Shown: positions 48,661 through 63,500 of the stretch, one piece after another
Layout of the letters: every line of letters starts with the position of its first letter
Numbering within the stretch: position 1 is the stretch's first letter
Source: Paragonimus westermani
Taxonomy: Eukaryota; Platyhelminthes; Trematoda; Plagiorchiida; Troglotrematidae
Reading direction: 5' to 3'
Assembly: GCA_008508345.1 (NCBI GenBank)
Contig: QNGE01001711.1
Coordinates: 15,503-79,502, forward strand
Length of the DNA stretch: 64,000 bases
Notes under the pieces: model-generated
Database searches by the model: none
Told to the model about the DNA's origin: nothing
What the model saw: the letters and a program-made list of their open reading frames with translations, nothing else
Made by a program: the position numbers and the translations under genes

Positions 48661-51600
48661 ATAAGTTTAACTTAGTGTAACCACGGTAGTGGTCAGCACA
48701 ATTTACATCCGTTGAAATAGAATTGTAAATTATTTTCTATAGAGTTCACATCATTCTGCAATGTTTTCACATCTTTCGGGCGGTTTACAACTCACCACAT
48801 TTTTTCATCGGTCGAATCAAATAAAAGTTTGAGTTATTTGATTAAGAGAAGTTTGACGGAAGAGAATCCCGACCGAAAAGCGAATGTGCGTTTATCGATG
48901 GACAAAGAACTGCAATCGGCAAAGAAAGCTTAAGCTATGAACTATAAACCGCTAATCTTATGGTCTTATCGTAAACATCAAGCACACGCGAAAGTGGCCT
49001 TAAGTTATGATCTAATGTGACCGTTAGATTTATTGCATTTATCGAGTGGAAATTAATTTCGCGTCCAAGAACGGTGTGGATATTTTGATAGCCAGACCTA
49101 ACGCTTAAAACTATAAACTAAAACGCGCACGCGTTTTTACTGGCACCCCTTACGGCATTCTACCACTTGCGATCTACGTGCGAAGCTAGTCGAAAAAAAG
49201 TGCGTCAACTTACTAAATTTGTGCAGAACAAACGTACCGTGCACGTTGCTGAGCTCATTTCCAAGCCAAACCAGAAGAAATAGACTGTATTCGGCGTCGG
49301 CTTTTTGTTTCTTTCCATCCGTTTGAGTGCGCAATGAGATCAAGCTAGACTGACTCGGACACACACTAATCAAGACAGAGGTACCAGTGCACCCTAGTGC
49401 AAATACAGTGTATGCGTAGTGAGTTCCACAGTGTCAAACAAGTCTCCATGCTGGTATTTCAAACGCAAGCTTGTGATGAATGGGCTGTTGCTTTTTAGAA
49501 CATTCTGTAGTTATTTTTACACATTTGCCAGTGCAGTTTGATTAAGAATACCTTATGCGAGACGGAAAACTAATTAAAAATGATCAAAAAACCCTCGCGC
49601 TCAATTTGATGATAAGCCATTTTAATCATCCCATTATTTCACAGCTTCAATGTTCATCACATTTTCGAGATTAATGGAAAATATTACACAGATGCATTTA
49701 CTGAACAGCTTGTCTCTAAAACACAAGACGCTAATTTTTTGAACTCAAAAATTAACGTTCCGCTAAAGCATTTTGACAGAAGCTGATTCAGATTTCGAAA
49801 AATGTGGTCGGAATGATTGATGTTTCTTGCTGTTAGGTCTGACGTGTCGAACAACGCACAAGCGCAGTGGTTTTGTAAGCCGCTGTCTGTTTGAAATTCG
49901 AATCCAAAAGTAATTAGTATTTCGTAGTATTTGACATTTGGTACATTGCCTGCAGAAAACAGTGTCATTTGATTCGATGTACCATGTCTTTTTCTTAAAA
50001 ACGTTAACTTCAAAAGTTTAACTGCCTCATACAGACCAACAGAAAGGTAACATTTTAGGAATGAATAATGTCTTAGGACGGAAGACCAAATAGTTTTATG
50101 TTACAGTTCAACTGTATTTTTTGGTGTATTATGGCGATATCTTTACTTCGCAACAGTTATGATTTCAAAGTAACTTTTGTTCAGTCGATTAGTTCGCTAG
50201 TAGCGTTGTGATGCTGATACAGAAATCGCCTCAAGTCGGTTGTACCAGAAACAACAATGTTGGCCGTGAAAACATGCTAGACAAGAGCAACTAAGTGCAG
50301 CATGTATGGCTAAGTGTCAGTAGTACGTTGGAGGTACTGAGTACAATAGACTGACTATATGTGATATGGAAAGCAAATTCGAAAAAATTCAGATGGGGAT
50401 ATCCGAGCGTCTACCGAATCTTAGCAGGGTAGTTAAGTAAACTCAACACTGCTACACTAAAAGGTAGGCTTATTTTTCAAACAATCGCGTGGTCAGCTTA
50501 AGGTAGCTCGTCTGGTACCAGAGGAGTTTATATTGGTCAGGCGTCTTTATTACGCAGCTGATCTTTTGATAACAGTGCTGTTAGCCGAAATTCAGTTAAT
50601 TTGAATAAATCAGAAGTGGTTGTCTGTATATTCGACTGTGGGTCTCATAGGAGTATTATCGAACGTGGAACGTTCACTTCCAAAAAAGGTTTGACTTACG
50701 CTCTGAGTTCTAATAGAAAGTTTCGAGGCCTCTTTGAGTTCCATCTGGCGCCGAATACTTAACAATAGTTGAGGTTGAAAAAGTAATACAACATTAGTAC
50801 AGCGTTTTCACGTTTTATCAAAGACAATTCAGTTTATTCCACGAGATCTGAACGTAGCGTCGACGAGTTTGGTATAAAGCCGCAGTATAGTTTTCCTTGA
50901 ACTGTTCGAAACGAGCTCCACTGCGATGATCATTTGGTCCGATAGGAAAGTATAACTAAAGCAACAGTTGCAGTGCGTGCGAGTGACGGGAACGGTTAGA
51001 ACTAAAGGCTAAATAAGTATACATTTGTGTATGGTCACATACAATCTGAGACAACAGAAAGTTCACACTTTGCATCCGAACTCATCGGTTAATATATGGT
51101 CGTACGAATGACACATCATTGTTGTAGACTACTTATCCATGAATTATAGCATTGACTGGGTTGCTTTCTTGTTGTGCAAACAAATGGTACCAGCGAAATT
51201 CGAGTCTAGTACTTTCTTACGAAGTGAGCTAGCCGATAGACAACCGAAAGACATTGTAAGAACTGTGATAAAATATGGGCGGTGTTCAATGAGAAATAAT
51301 TTGAATCCCGAAACACAGTTCGAACTACATTAAGACATATAGCGGGACTTAATTCGACTGCTCTCAAGCAGTTAGAAGTGCTCAGTTAACACATTATTTA
51401 GACTGAATACAGTAAGATAGAATTATTCAAGGTAGCACATTACTCAAAATGAGGAGTGAACTGGCGGGCTTATACTGGTAAGAAACTTCTGTGTATATGT
51501 TATGTAATGTTTTTATAATTTAAAACTAAACAGGGTGTGATTTTGTGGGAAACTCATAATTACCTAAAATTTTGTGAAGTGTTCTGAAAAAGCATTGTAC

Positions 51601-54600
51601 TAAGCTGGGTGGACATTGAACGCAATCGTTTTACGTAACTGACACTCTCATAGCGGTGGAACGTGACTGAATAGATTCACTTGGCAATATCTGATCCAGA
51701 TCGATTCCACATTTAGATGCACAGAGGAACTGGTATCTTATAATCAGCGGCTAAAATCAATTTTTAAGTTTTCCAAAGTATGTGATAGAGCACGACCACG
51801 AAGTAGTCTTTCATCACAAAGTTACGAAAGGAATTTCTAACCTAAATACAGTACACGACTTTGGTGAACCTCGACTGACTGTACAGGGACAGACAAAACT
51901 CTTAGAAAAAAAATTATTACTTACCACCTTAGTGGAACATATGTATCCAAAACTGCTAATCAAGACAATACAAGTCGTTTTCAGACACGAATGCATAACT
52001 TCAGGAAAAAAATGTCCTGGCGGTAACAGGGTTAGATTCGAACATCGTTAGGCTGTACAATTTGGCAGACACTTTGACTAACTTATCTGACGGTTTCACC
52101 GATCTGACTTCAGGAGTTAGACAAACAACGATTATTTTACTTTAGTGGGTAGTTTTGAAGGGGGCAAGCACCCACAGAGATATGACCGAATTCGGCTTAA
52201 TTTTTAAGTTCGTAAAGATGTCCGCAGATATGGGGCAAACATGCGTTTCGTATTGCAGAAACAACAGTAAGTTTTACAACGGAGGGTGTTATAATATTTT
52301 TGCAAGTTTCCCATCGAGACAATTTTCTGGCATACTTATTTCAAGACTAGGGACATACATCAAGATTCACCTACGTTAGAGCTCGTCCAACTGGTAATTT
52401 ATTTCCAGCCCACCGGAATACAAGTTCCTACTGATGAACACTGACATATGGTTTCGAAATTAAACTTCATAGCAAACGAGATCTTAAGCTACAAACCATA
52501 GGGCTTGGCCTTGGACATTTGGAGTGTAACTTCTTGTAAACTTACGTGCAGTAAACAGAAGGAAAGCAACAGTGTGAGTTTATAAAAAACGTTTACAAAC
52601 GTTGAATTAAAAATAGCAAAGACTACACTGTTCTGAAGCCTTATCTAATCCGATCCGCACTGAATTGTTCACATTCACATGGAAGCACATTAACCCAAAT
52701 CATAAAACCATGGAAAAAATAAGAATGTGAGAAAAACTAGGTTACGTTAATTGGGTCGATGTACTGTGGAGAAAATCAACCGCACTACATAGCTCATTGA
52801 TTGGTGTGAAGAAAGGTCGGACTTCGTGGCTGCAAGTCAACTAATAATCTGGTTCAATTAACAGGTAGGAGAAGCTGTTCCCTAGCTACCACCTGAGGCC
52901 GATCTATTTTCTTCCCAGTTTCATTTCCATCTATGCCGAAGACCCTAATATCAACAAAGATTTGACCGTTTTTTGTTCGGATGAGAATAACTAGGCAGCA
53001 TACTATCGGGCGTCGCACAGAAAATAACACAGTTTATGCCATTTCGTTCGTGGGGTTAGTGATGTTTTCATTCACGACCAGGCATGTATTGTGGTGGTTG
53101 GCAAAAAGTAATCATTGACCTGATTGAGGTGCTTTGTTTTGAATGACGAAAAAACATTGATGAAAGCCGTCAAATTTAACTCCTGTCGTTTGGATTTCCC
53201 GCATCAATATGTAAGTTTACGGACAAACGTCGGCACCCTGCTATGAAGCAAACCGTTGGCATGAAACTTTATTTGTCCTTATTTGTAACTGGTGTGTGAA
53301 TGCGCTGATTTCTCTTATGACAGAGATTATGCTGCTACCTAGAATGCTTACTGAGGGTAAAAAGTTGGGACATAACTGGAAAAGTTATTTACTGTTCTGA
53401 GGGCAGAGTAAGTTCATATTCCGTGCCTGAGATCAACTAGGGGACAGAGGATCAGTAAGACTTAAACGCGATGTTAGTGTTCATGGACTTCTGAGTTGCT
53501 TAGCCAGCAACAAAATATTTTGCAGTTACAACGATTCGCCGCCCAACTGTAAGGAGCCTGTTGATTAGAACCCGGTTCAAGGCAAAAGTTTCACAGTCAC
53601 CCTGTTGAAACTGTTTCACACAGTTGAAATCAGTTATTGGATAATCACGTTCAAGGCACATTGGTTGGTCACTGGGATTACAAACGATCAGCTCGAGGGA
53701 GTTGAATCTTGGCAACAGTTAAGTCGACCATTATCAAATTGAGAAATCCGGCGCGTCTGCATGACAGCGTCTATCCCACGAAATTTCCCCGGTTATGACT
53801 GTTCAACAACCAACTGTCATCTGTAGTCACAAACACTTGATATCAACCATGGAACGTGAACTTAACCAATGTTCAAAAGAGCAAATGCTCATAGTGATAG
53901 TGATTTGATGAATCAGTTATATCGGTTGATTCACATATGTCCTTTTTGTTTGAAAACAGTCTTTTCAAGTCACCTAACATCTAACACCTATCTTTCATTA
54001 GGCTTCGTTTTAGTAGCTGTTTTATCCCTTAAGGTGCTCAGTTTGCAATACAACAGAACAGAGTTTAGCTTTAAACTGATGAATTCGATGGCACACTCAA
54101 ACCACTTACTGGAATAATTGGACAAATCAAGGACTGGTATAAGCAGTGATAATTTCGGATGGACAAAAAAGAAAACATGAAGTGGCAACAACCGAGTGAT
54201 AAGGTACCCAGTCACTATTGAAGGTTGTTTACTAAGGAAACCCACAACAACACAACGATCAAAGAGTGTGTGTTCACACGGTAAGTCATCTCGCGATGGA
54301 TGAGGCCAAGAATCTATAGAAGATCGGCTACTTTTCACTAAGATGAACATTTGTTGTATTTTTATTTGCTAGAGTACTGATGGCGGTGAACTAAATTTTA
54401 AACCCAGTGCAGGGAAATGCCTTGGTTTATCTTTGAAACTCTGTCCGCAGCGAATTAGGAGAAGCACAATGGTCATGCAAGCGCGTGAAGCTAGTGAATG
54501 AATAATTTGCTTTTTCTTCAAGGGTTGTCAACTAAGTTTTTAGGGAATGGCTTTACCTCTTCCAGTATAAAGTTAAGACGGCCATATTCATTAAGAAGGA

Positions 54601-57600
54601 CCAATGAAAATGGAGTATGTATCAGTAGGATAGAAACAAACTAATGTAACGTTACGTTTCCATGGCACAGCGTCAATTGAACAAGCAGTAGACCTGGACT
54701 GAATCAATTCTGATGAATAGTGAACTTGTACTCATTTGAGAGATTGGAAGCATGTTCCAATATAGGGCTGTTTTTACAAATAGTTTACAACGTTTTTATA
54801 AAAATTGAATATCAAATCGTTGAGCTTAGCCCACGAAGTTTAGTTGCAGACATCTTTGCCGTTTTTAAGAGATTCGGGAAAATAGCTTCTCGCTACTGTC
54901 TGCCCTATGTAACGTAGTTTGCAAGCATATGACTGATATGAGAAACACCAAATGAAACTCATGCAATCTGGTTTTCATTTTCTATGTGAGAACCTACCAC
55001 CTGTTTAAGATGCTTATTTCGCCAGCAAGAAAGCCGTCTGATGTGTTACGAAAATAAGACGTTGTTAGCATACCAACCGGATTGCACAGGTGCACCTCAA
55101 GAATAGTCTGCCGCTGCTTCAATAAACAAATTCTTAGTGACGCATATTTTGATGATAGTTTAATTTGATCGTGTTGAGCAATTGCTTTATTGACAATCAA
55201 AAATGACAACGGGTTCGATTTCAGCCGCGTTATGTTGGAGTGAGCCAACGCAGTTTCTCCAATGAACTGAGAAGGACTCACTCAGATGTGGATGCTGTTT
55301 GGCACAATGAAGCATGCTTATTAGGAAACTACAATCAGAGATGAAGTGGCCTTCAAATTTTTGTTCAAAAATAGGATTGGATGTCAAGATGTGAATTTTG
55401 ACAGCTTGTCTAACTAATGTAGCCTCAAAAATTCCGGTTCACAGTAATTTAAATTGTCAACGATTCTTAAGATGTGATGATAAACAATTGCGCTTACCCG
55501 GACGCAACATTATTTACGTTATTAACAATAACGTAGAAATTGAATAAATTGCCAATTGGGTTTTTACTAATGACCACGGAGTCACCACCGTGAAATATGA
55601 CTTGGTAATTCAGCTGATTACTTTTAACGGGCCATTTTCAAAAGCCAGTCAGACAAAAAGTCGAATGTTAATATCTTGCGCCGAGTTCAAAATGCGCAGA
55701 AGTAATGTAACTTACCCAAGCGTCTCTCCAGTAAACCGACATCTTTGACCATACTTCATACGGCTCGCTTCGCTATCAAAATGTTTTTCTCCAATGAATT
55801 TAACTACAGCAATATTGACCGTTAAAGAGTGGAAAAGCCTGATCTCAAAGTAAGGTGTCATACAGAATTTCCCTTAGGAATAATTGTGAGACAATTCAGT
55901 TGAACTTATTAACAACAGATATATACAATAAATCAGACAGTTTATGTCATTTTGAATCCTGCTATACATTGAAAGCCCTTTACAAGTTGTTACTTGTTCA
56001 GTTGAATAAATCAGCTTGATTATATCAAAAATCTACTGAGAAGCAAGTTACCTAACTCAGCTTTTGTAAGTTACGGATTATGCGCACAGTAGGTAGTTTG
56101 ATTTAATTTGAAAATGTTTAAAATTTACGCTGCTCACGGAGACACCGAAGTGGAATGAAATTCAACTTCTACTGAACAGTAGCTTACCACATTTCATGGT
56201 TGCTGCAGACCGTTAACAGCTGTTGCTTAGAAATGAATCCACGTCAGAACTGTGAATTATTCGTACGATAAACTGGAATATCACTTTGACGCACTTTGAT
56301 TCAACAGCATGCATTACCGTATTGATCCTTACGTTACATTACTTGAACGGCAAATGAATGAGTAAAAAACGAGTGGACATATTCGGTTGATTATGGAGAC
56401 GTTACACATCGCCGCACAAAAGGGAAATAAATAGGATACAACGGTTTTTAATTAAAATCTTCAGGTTTTAGAGAGGGTTTGTTAATGCGTTTCGTCTTCA
56501 TGGGATGTAGTCCCGGGATTATTTTTTATTTTTAATACTGGAGTGTTAACAACCGCTGGCTTAATATTTTCCCCAGTTAACCGGAAAAATCATTGAAATA
56601 AGTCGGTCCCAATTTTCTGTGGGAACCGTCCAATTTGAGTGTACTAGAATTTTCAGTACTCACCGGCAACCAGAATATCGCTCAACAAGTTGATGTTTTC
56701 TATAGACCCGGTTAGAGAGGTGGTTGAAATGTTACAGTAACTTGGAGTGAAATTTTTATTGAAAATGGAAGAAACATGAGTACGCTTTCAGCAAAAATGG
56801 GACATGTCAGAGATGCACCTTCAGGATATGTCTAACCAACACAATCGAAAAACAGAAAATATAGCTGGTGCTCCACAGTCCAGTTTCCGAACGACAAGAA
56901 CACTTTAGTTGAAGGGCTAAAACGGAACTAATCAATTCGAATAGGATCAAAATTGTTTCGAATGATTTGTGTTCGGGCAACGTTTTGTTCGTTCTCTCCA
57001 GTATCATGTACGAAATGATAATCGATTGAGTGTAAAAGTAGGTGTGCGCAGGTAAAATAACAGTCAGTCTATCTAACAAATATTGATCGGTGTATGCCTT
57101 CAAAATAATTGAACGTTTAAATGGGGCTGCATGAACATAGTAGGAAGGGGTGAAATACAGAAGCTGAAAAAATGAGGGATTAAAGCATTAAGAGAGACCA
57201 CATAATTACTGATTGGCCTATGTACATGGGGTTCTGAAGATATTGTTAGTTAAAATACCATAGGCTTTTGGACACACAAGGTTGCGTTTTGATGTGTACG
57301 GTTAGCTCATTGAGAAAAACTTAATCGCGTCTTTTCATGTTGTGGTGAACAGCACGGAAGGTCTTAGATAGATCTACGATGTGGCAGGATTCGTGCAGGT
57401 TTTGTGTTGGCGGTCATAGCTCTCTCAGTTTTGGTATTCAGAAGCTATTTCGGAATGCGCCCTGGCATTCGAGTGTGCAGTGTTCTCACTGTGAACACTC
57501 AATCTGCAGGTACATGTAAGTTCATAAACAAGGCGCGATTCGATGAATGTTGGTGCTAGATGATTTCTTGGAGTTGTAGACACGCCCTTTGTTACGCTCG

Positions 57601-58525
57601 GCTGGCGTACATTTGCGGCTCACTGCGGATTTCTTGGGTTCATTCTCATCGTTAGCAGTCTGGGTGACAGTATACCTACAAGCTGCCACATCGTGACGGC
57701 AAGCGTCTTCAAGACTGGGCTTTCCATGGTATTAGCCTGTCCACATAATCGTAACTAAGAGCGACTACGGTTTATTTGCACACCGCTTACCTGAATCCGC
57801 ATAGGATAGCGCGGTAGCAGTCCACTCTGAAGTCCTTCGGTTAGCTCAAAAATGTCCAAGCAATATTCAGTCAGCCATTTTGGTCGGATTCATTCTTCAC
57901 AGTACGGGAAAGCAAGGACAACTACGGAAGTCAGGCAGATTAGTAATAGGGTTTGGATTAAAAATCAGCATCGATCTAAGCCAGCGGCGAGGTCACGCTC
58001 ATTGTTATTGATAAGCATGGCGAGTCCATTACCTCCACGCTTATTGGCGACGTGCTAAGTATACAAGCACCATCTACATAACTCGGACGTCATCACGCGT
58101 TAGAAGAATGCACATTGTTTATATACCTTAGGTCACCTTAAAAACACACGTACAGTGAATTACATAGTTATCTGGATATTTTGGAATGCAGATCTTGTAT
58201 TCCGACACAAACAGAACAACGATTTCGAACGACAGTAGTTTTTTGGTAATATCCGAAGGCTCTATAGTTACGAAATGGACAGTTATTGAATAAGTAGATT
58301 GTGCTTAGAGCGCGTTAATCGAAATCACTAACCTCATCTGATGGGGCCGGAGTGGAGACTGAAAAATTAAATAAGGTTGAATAAATGGGGTGGTTAGCAG
58401 GTGTAGATGATTGAGGAGAAGTCAACTAGCATGTGGATTAAGCTAGAGGAATAGGGAAGGACGGAAAACTAAGACATACGGAGGCTACTGATGAGTATTT
58501 GGTGATTTGATTTATTTTTAAATTA
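48661..58525. other. Long non-coding or unassigned stretch
   Basis: No gene recognised in almost 10 kb. The longest frame is 120 codons (53988-54350 minus), with Leu/Phe-rich composition. TACGTTATT/AATAACGTA at 55515-55535 forms a 9-bp hairpin with a 3-base loop. 52370-52440 may be a heavily decayed inverted member of the SINE-like family. 57560-57800 is slightly GC-richer. The stretch 55400-57200 is AT-rich. Confidence 0.4.
55515..55535. repeat. Short hairpin
   Basis: TACGTTATT and AATAACGTA are perfect reverse complements separated by AAC. The stem is AT-rich and short; no T-tract follows, so nothing points to a terminator or any other role. Confidence 0.4.
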
Positions 58526-58750
58526 AAAATCACGCAGATTTGATCGCAGCTTTCGCATTCACGTAGAATTTCCAACCAAACTGTTTCGAAAAGAAGCACT
58601 GGACTCGAGTTTCGATCTCATTAGAGCTCGGATAAGCACTATTGACGGGCTTCAATGAGAGCAAAATTAGAGTCTAGTGCTTCTTTTCGAAAGAAATTGA
58701 CTGGAAAGTCTACGTGAATGCAAAATCTGCGATGAAATCTGGGTGATTTT
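58526..58750. repeat. Foldback of two head-to-head SINE-like 3' halves
   Basis: Arms 58526-58622 and 58654-58750 are reverse complements without gaps at about 82 of 97 positions (hand alignment, about 85%), around a 31-base centre. The perfect core TTTCGAAAAGAAGCACT is shared by both arms. The right half (GCACTATTGACGGGCTTCAATGAGAGC through AGAGTCTAGTGCTTCTT) aligns with the 3' end of copies 1 and 2 of the SINE-like family, and the left half is the same segment inverted. The outer parts of the arms match the 3' tail of copy 2 (TTGACTGGAAAGTCTACGTG). Transcription would give a long hairpin RNA. Confidence 0.85.
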
Positions 58751-60364
58751 CAACTTGAACTTACGGAGGCATTTGCCCGTGTGTTGGATCGTGATTCAGC
58801 CCATTGAAATACTACCAGATGAGGTTTTAAGTCGTCAGGGATCTTTTATGGCGCCCACGCTTCCAGCAGCAGCACAAGAGTATTGACAACTCCGGATATG
58901 TGTGGCATAATTAGACACAACCCGCGTGAGATTTTCCTGCCACTTTTGACCAATCACCATCTGGTGTCCAGTGTCGACGAGGACTGCAAGCAAATGACTG
59001 TTGACGACTTTACCGGCATTCACCGAAGATACATTCAACCAAGATCTCTGTGATAAAAGCTTTCTAAAGCACCATTCAGCGAATATCGTCTCAACTAAAA
59101 CTATCCTGCTGAAATCAGGGAGGTAAAAACCTTTCTTCACTCAGTTTTTCGTAGAGGACACCACAAGTTGGCTGCTTGCAATTAAGACTCAATTCAGCAC
59201 TCCAGAAAACGGTTGTGACTGCGAAACCCAGCCTCACTTATCAGATTCTACGGATAGTGATCTCATGTCATGATAATCTCTTGCGTTGATCCCCAATCCT
59301 ATAGTTCCAGGTAATTTCAACTGCTCCGTTGCACCTAGTTACCTCTGTCTCCAAGCAACCAAACAGCCTAGAAGGACTGTTGGACATCATAAAATTTGGG
59401 TTAATAATGTCGTCGTTAAGACCACAAACCAAACAAATTAATTGGTCAAGGGATGAACAATCCGTAAATTAACGATAAAACATTCCTAAAATGCCATCAC
59501 GTTTTATTTGTAGAAAAAGGACGTAACAAATATGAAGGCTCACTGTTTGCTACAAAGAACTCCTATGGGTTTCTCGAACACAGAAAACGTGCTTAAACTT
59601 GAAAATTTCGTGCGGAGCAAGCTTTTGATCGACTGATCATCTACTAATTCACTTCAGTTAAACAGTGACTGATTTCTACGCAAAAATGCAAGACACTGAA
59701 AATAAAGAAAAATGACCGTCCATTAAGCCCAGGGCAATCTCATGACACGATGGGTAGCTAGTACCAGGAATTTTTGTTAGTTATCATGACGTTCGTGGAC
59801 TTCAACAACAGGGCATTTCTGAGTCGCTAAATGGTGTTTTTCGATCTATATAATAGCCCGTCGCTGTCCACTGTTCATAACCGATGTAGAACCTACGTGG
59901 GAAAGCTATTCAACCGCCATGTTTCACTGGTCTTGTTATTCACTTCACATAATGCCTAATCAGACAGGCTTGAGACATCTCACAAGTTCTGTTTATTTAT
60001 ATTTTTCGATAGATGCTGAAGGATCCAATAAACTGCGTGTTAGAGCACAAATGCAGAACTGTATTCACTGGTGGATTTTGATAGCAAAATCTCGTTTCAA
60101 TGAGGGTATTCAGTTCAGCAGTTTGGTAGGCTTTTGACTTGTGCTGTTATCCACATTTTGCACTTAATGCACTTAGAGATAAAGCAAAGTGTATCCTTCT
60201 TGTAAAACACTTACATGAAGCACAATGTTTGAAACGGTTAGTGGTTCCTCATTTTTCATCTTTCTTGAGGCAAAAAGACCTCATGTGCAATTAAAAAACG
60301 AACGTCACTGGTCAATAGTTAGGGACTTGCTGAAATTCAGGCTGATCTCCACACATACCTGACC
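58751..60364. other. Unassigned stretch
   Basis: One minus frame of 101 codons (58835-59140), with a segment VDTGHQMVIGQKWQENLTRV, has no family I recognise. Other frames are 72 codons or fewer. No element recognised. Confidence 0.35.
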
Positions 60365-60575
60365 AGGCTCTCTCAAATAAAGCACTGGACCTGAGTTTCG
60401 CACATGTGACAACTCGCTAGTAATGTGTGTCCTTGCCACGGTCACGGTTGGAACTCCGGCCATGTTTTTATGAGGACCCACTACGCCGCTGGCCCCACTT
60501 CAGGCAGAGTTGACTTATCACACCTGAACGTTTAAGCACTTTTGCAGGTTGCCCGATCATCTCAGTAGAAAACAG
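60365..60575 (-). repeat. SINE-like repeat, copy 3
   Basis: On the minus strand this reads GATCGGGCAACCTGC, AACGTTCAGGTGTGATAAG, then GGCCGGAGTTCCAACCGTGACCGTGGCAAGGAC (B-box region, plus positions about 60430-60460). It ends with GAAACTCAGGTCCAGTGCTT (plus about 60385-60405). These blocks occur in the same order as in copy 1. The A-box region is poorly kept. A CATG-containing insertion or divergence separates the A and B regions. Confidence 0.65.
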
Positions 60576-63500
60576 CTGGCATTTGGAATGGGATTCAGAA
60601 AATCGGACGAACATCATTTCATTTTCGTTTTCGTTAGAGGCACGAAGCGGCAGATTTTATCTATTGAGGTACGTCGTGCTGTTGAACAGCAAGTGTTTAT
60701 CTCTCAAGCTTGAATCACATGACAAATCCAACGTCCTCATCAATACGTATTTGGTTATTCAGTAAAAGTATCCGGAAATGATCCCATATTCATTCACACA
60801 ATATAATAACACATCTTTGACCACCTAGCATGAATCTTAACAACTGCGCGTGGCATGTTCTCCGGTCCTTCACTTTTGGGTATTCGCTATACATGTACCG
60901 TCTTCCTGTTTGACTGAGCAGCAGTTTTCGTAGGCAACGTCAGTACTTTTTGCACTAAAAGTGAAGCCACTATGAAACATTTTTTTATTTGTAAATTATG
61001 CGTTTGCAAGAAGTGGAATCATGATGTGATAGGTATGTTGCTGGACAATACCGTGGTCAAAGAACAATGTACTGTTCAGAATCATTATTCGCAAACTTAC
61101 AAATTAAGATGTGTATGGTTATTTGCACAACTGTTCGGGAATATCCTGTCACGCACCGTTTGCTGCTTTTGTTCGGAATTGAGATATTCTGAGTTAACTG
61201 CGGTATGTTTTACTCGGTCTTTGAATAAGAACACCAACTCTAGGGATTGCAACCCAAAGTTGGCAATGTTGGTAACAGTACCTGTTTCTTCCACTTATTT
61301 ATCAGGATAATTACTGCGGACATTGGTTAGAAATAATTAAGAAATCAGTTTGTGTCTAGAAATCGAACAAAGAGGAACAAACCATAAGCTGGTGATTGCC
61401 TCAAATTCTACAGAACCTGGTTAAAAAATCTGATATATACACCAGTGAAAGCTTGCATGCACAGAGTAATTCCGTCAGCTTGCGATCAGCGCAACTCACG
61501 AAATTAACCGAGTTTACATAACAGCAAATAATACTGTAATGAATGAGCACTCGTCGAACGACTGTTCACATGCACTCTGTTAACAAATCTAACCTTGCCG
61601 ATTAGTCCGTTTTCAAAGAGAATTTGCTCGACAAAATTAATTTTTCGGGATGGTTTGCAATGAACCAAGTTTAAGCGAGAATTGCCGCATTTTTGTTTTT
61701 CGCCGTTCTAATCGTTTAAGGAACATTCTATGACTTACTAATAATTAGGTGATGGTTCACGCACACAAAACGAGCGTATTAGGCAGTCGGCATTCATAAC
61801 CGGGCCGTCCAAACCAGTTTCTCTTTCTTCCATGCGAATTAGCTCGGAAGTTGTTGAGTATTTTTATCTACACTTTTCCTGGTAGTGTGAGGCTCAGCAT
61901 ATCGATTTTCAGCAAAGGGTTTTCACCGCAATAAAATCACCGTTCTGCGGATGAATCATACTCGATAACAATAACGGAGATTTGAGCAACATTGATTTGT
62001 AGATGCCAAAGATAGCTGCACCTGGAAGAAGATAAAAACGAATCAGAATTCTGTAATTATGGGGAAGATATAATGAAATCATGTTTTTGTTCATTTAGTT
62101 GTAATGGATGGCGTGAACGGGCTGCCACAGAATATCGGGCAACATTTAAGTGTGATAGATTTGTGCGTGACAGTCCACCTTTGACTGTTGGATATACTCC
62201 TTTGTAACCGCTTTCATCCTAGCTAGTCCTGGATAGGCACCGTAGAATTAGGTGTGAGATTCAATCTCAATGATCGATCGGTCAACTAAAAAAAACATTA
62301 AATAAACTCTACTTTTCTTATGAGTTGCAAATGTTTTTAAGCCGGGCGTTACTTCAATAGACTTTCCGGATGTTAGGAATGTAGGAGAAAAAGAACTGTC
62401 TATTGGTAGACAAGGGTTCTTGTTGAAATCGTTTTGTTTAATTGTTAAATTATAACCCTTCTTTGAAGAAACTGCTCATTATGCGACTTGCTATCAAGTG
62501 GTAAACGATTAACAGCATCAGATACACGGTTGGATACCGTAGAAACGCAGAAATCGTCCTTATCATAGACGATTAGCGCCAACATCATTGTTAGTGTCCA
62601 AAAATCGGAAACTTGTTCTACACGTTTGTAACCATCCATTAGTGTTATTGTTGGCCTGTTGCCCGTCCGAAGCGCAAAGGATCTTCCCTGAATACATTGT
62701 TAACAAATTTTGACACCAAACACCACGACATTCTTGTACAGATAGGTGTAACTACTTTCCATTTGCGAAGTTCTCATTAAGAGCATCACATAAAAAGTGG
62801 ATCCATCGTTCATGCGATGCCTACACTACAATAAAGAGTGTAATATTAGACAACACACGGTTTTTCAGATAATAGCGCCCCAGTGTAGGCAAAAAATACT
62901 GGTCATTTTATCCGTTCCAAAATTTAGTTTGGAAGCGAGAAACCCTGACGTGCTCATATGTTGTAACATAGGAAAAATTTACGAGGCTTAAGACAATTAA
63001 TTTATATTCTTAAGACTGGCACACTAATAAAAATGACCATCTTTTTATTCGTCTTTGTAGTCCACCTTGCTCTAATATTTTCAGTTGAATTTCGGAGCTG
63101 ATTCTTTTACGAAGAATTTTGTTTAATGTCCTTCTTTTGTCCAGTTTCAACCAAACGGCAGCAAGTAATCGGACTTCAACGCTATAGATTGAAGTTCACT
63201 CAAATTTTTTCACAATTCCTGTTGTGAGATTTGATTTATGGCCTTATATTGTAGAAAAGGAACCGTAAGCTAGATGTCTTTGAAATTCGAACTCACATCA
63301 GTTAATCTTGACTAAACGTGACTGAGCTTTCATGTACGTTAAATGGGTGATACCTGAATGAGCATAACGTTCATCGTATCAAAGTGAGACGTAGATTCGG
63401 AGCTAAACGACGGTCATGACAATAACCTAAGGTGATAAAATGATCCAGTAAGACTCAAAGGCAGGTTTACTGCTTTCTCTCTGGTGTAGATGGTTGCAGG

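Noticed and set aside
53988..54350. 120-codon minus frame, Leu/Phe-rich
   Set aside because: No recognisable domain; the hydrophobic composition reflects AT-rich DNA.
57474..57515. AGTGTTC/GAACACT hairpin with 7-base loop
   Set aside because: Seven-base stem is expected by chance in 64 kb.
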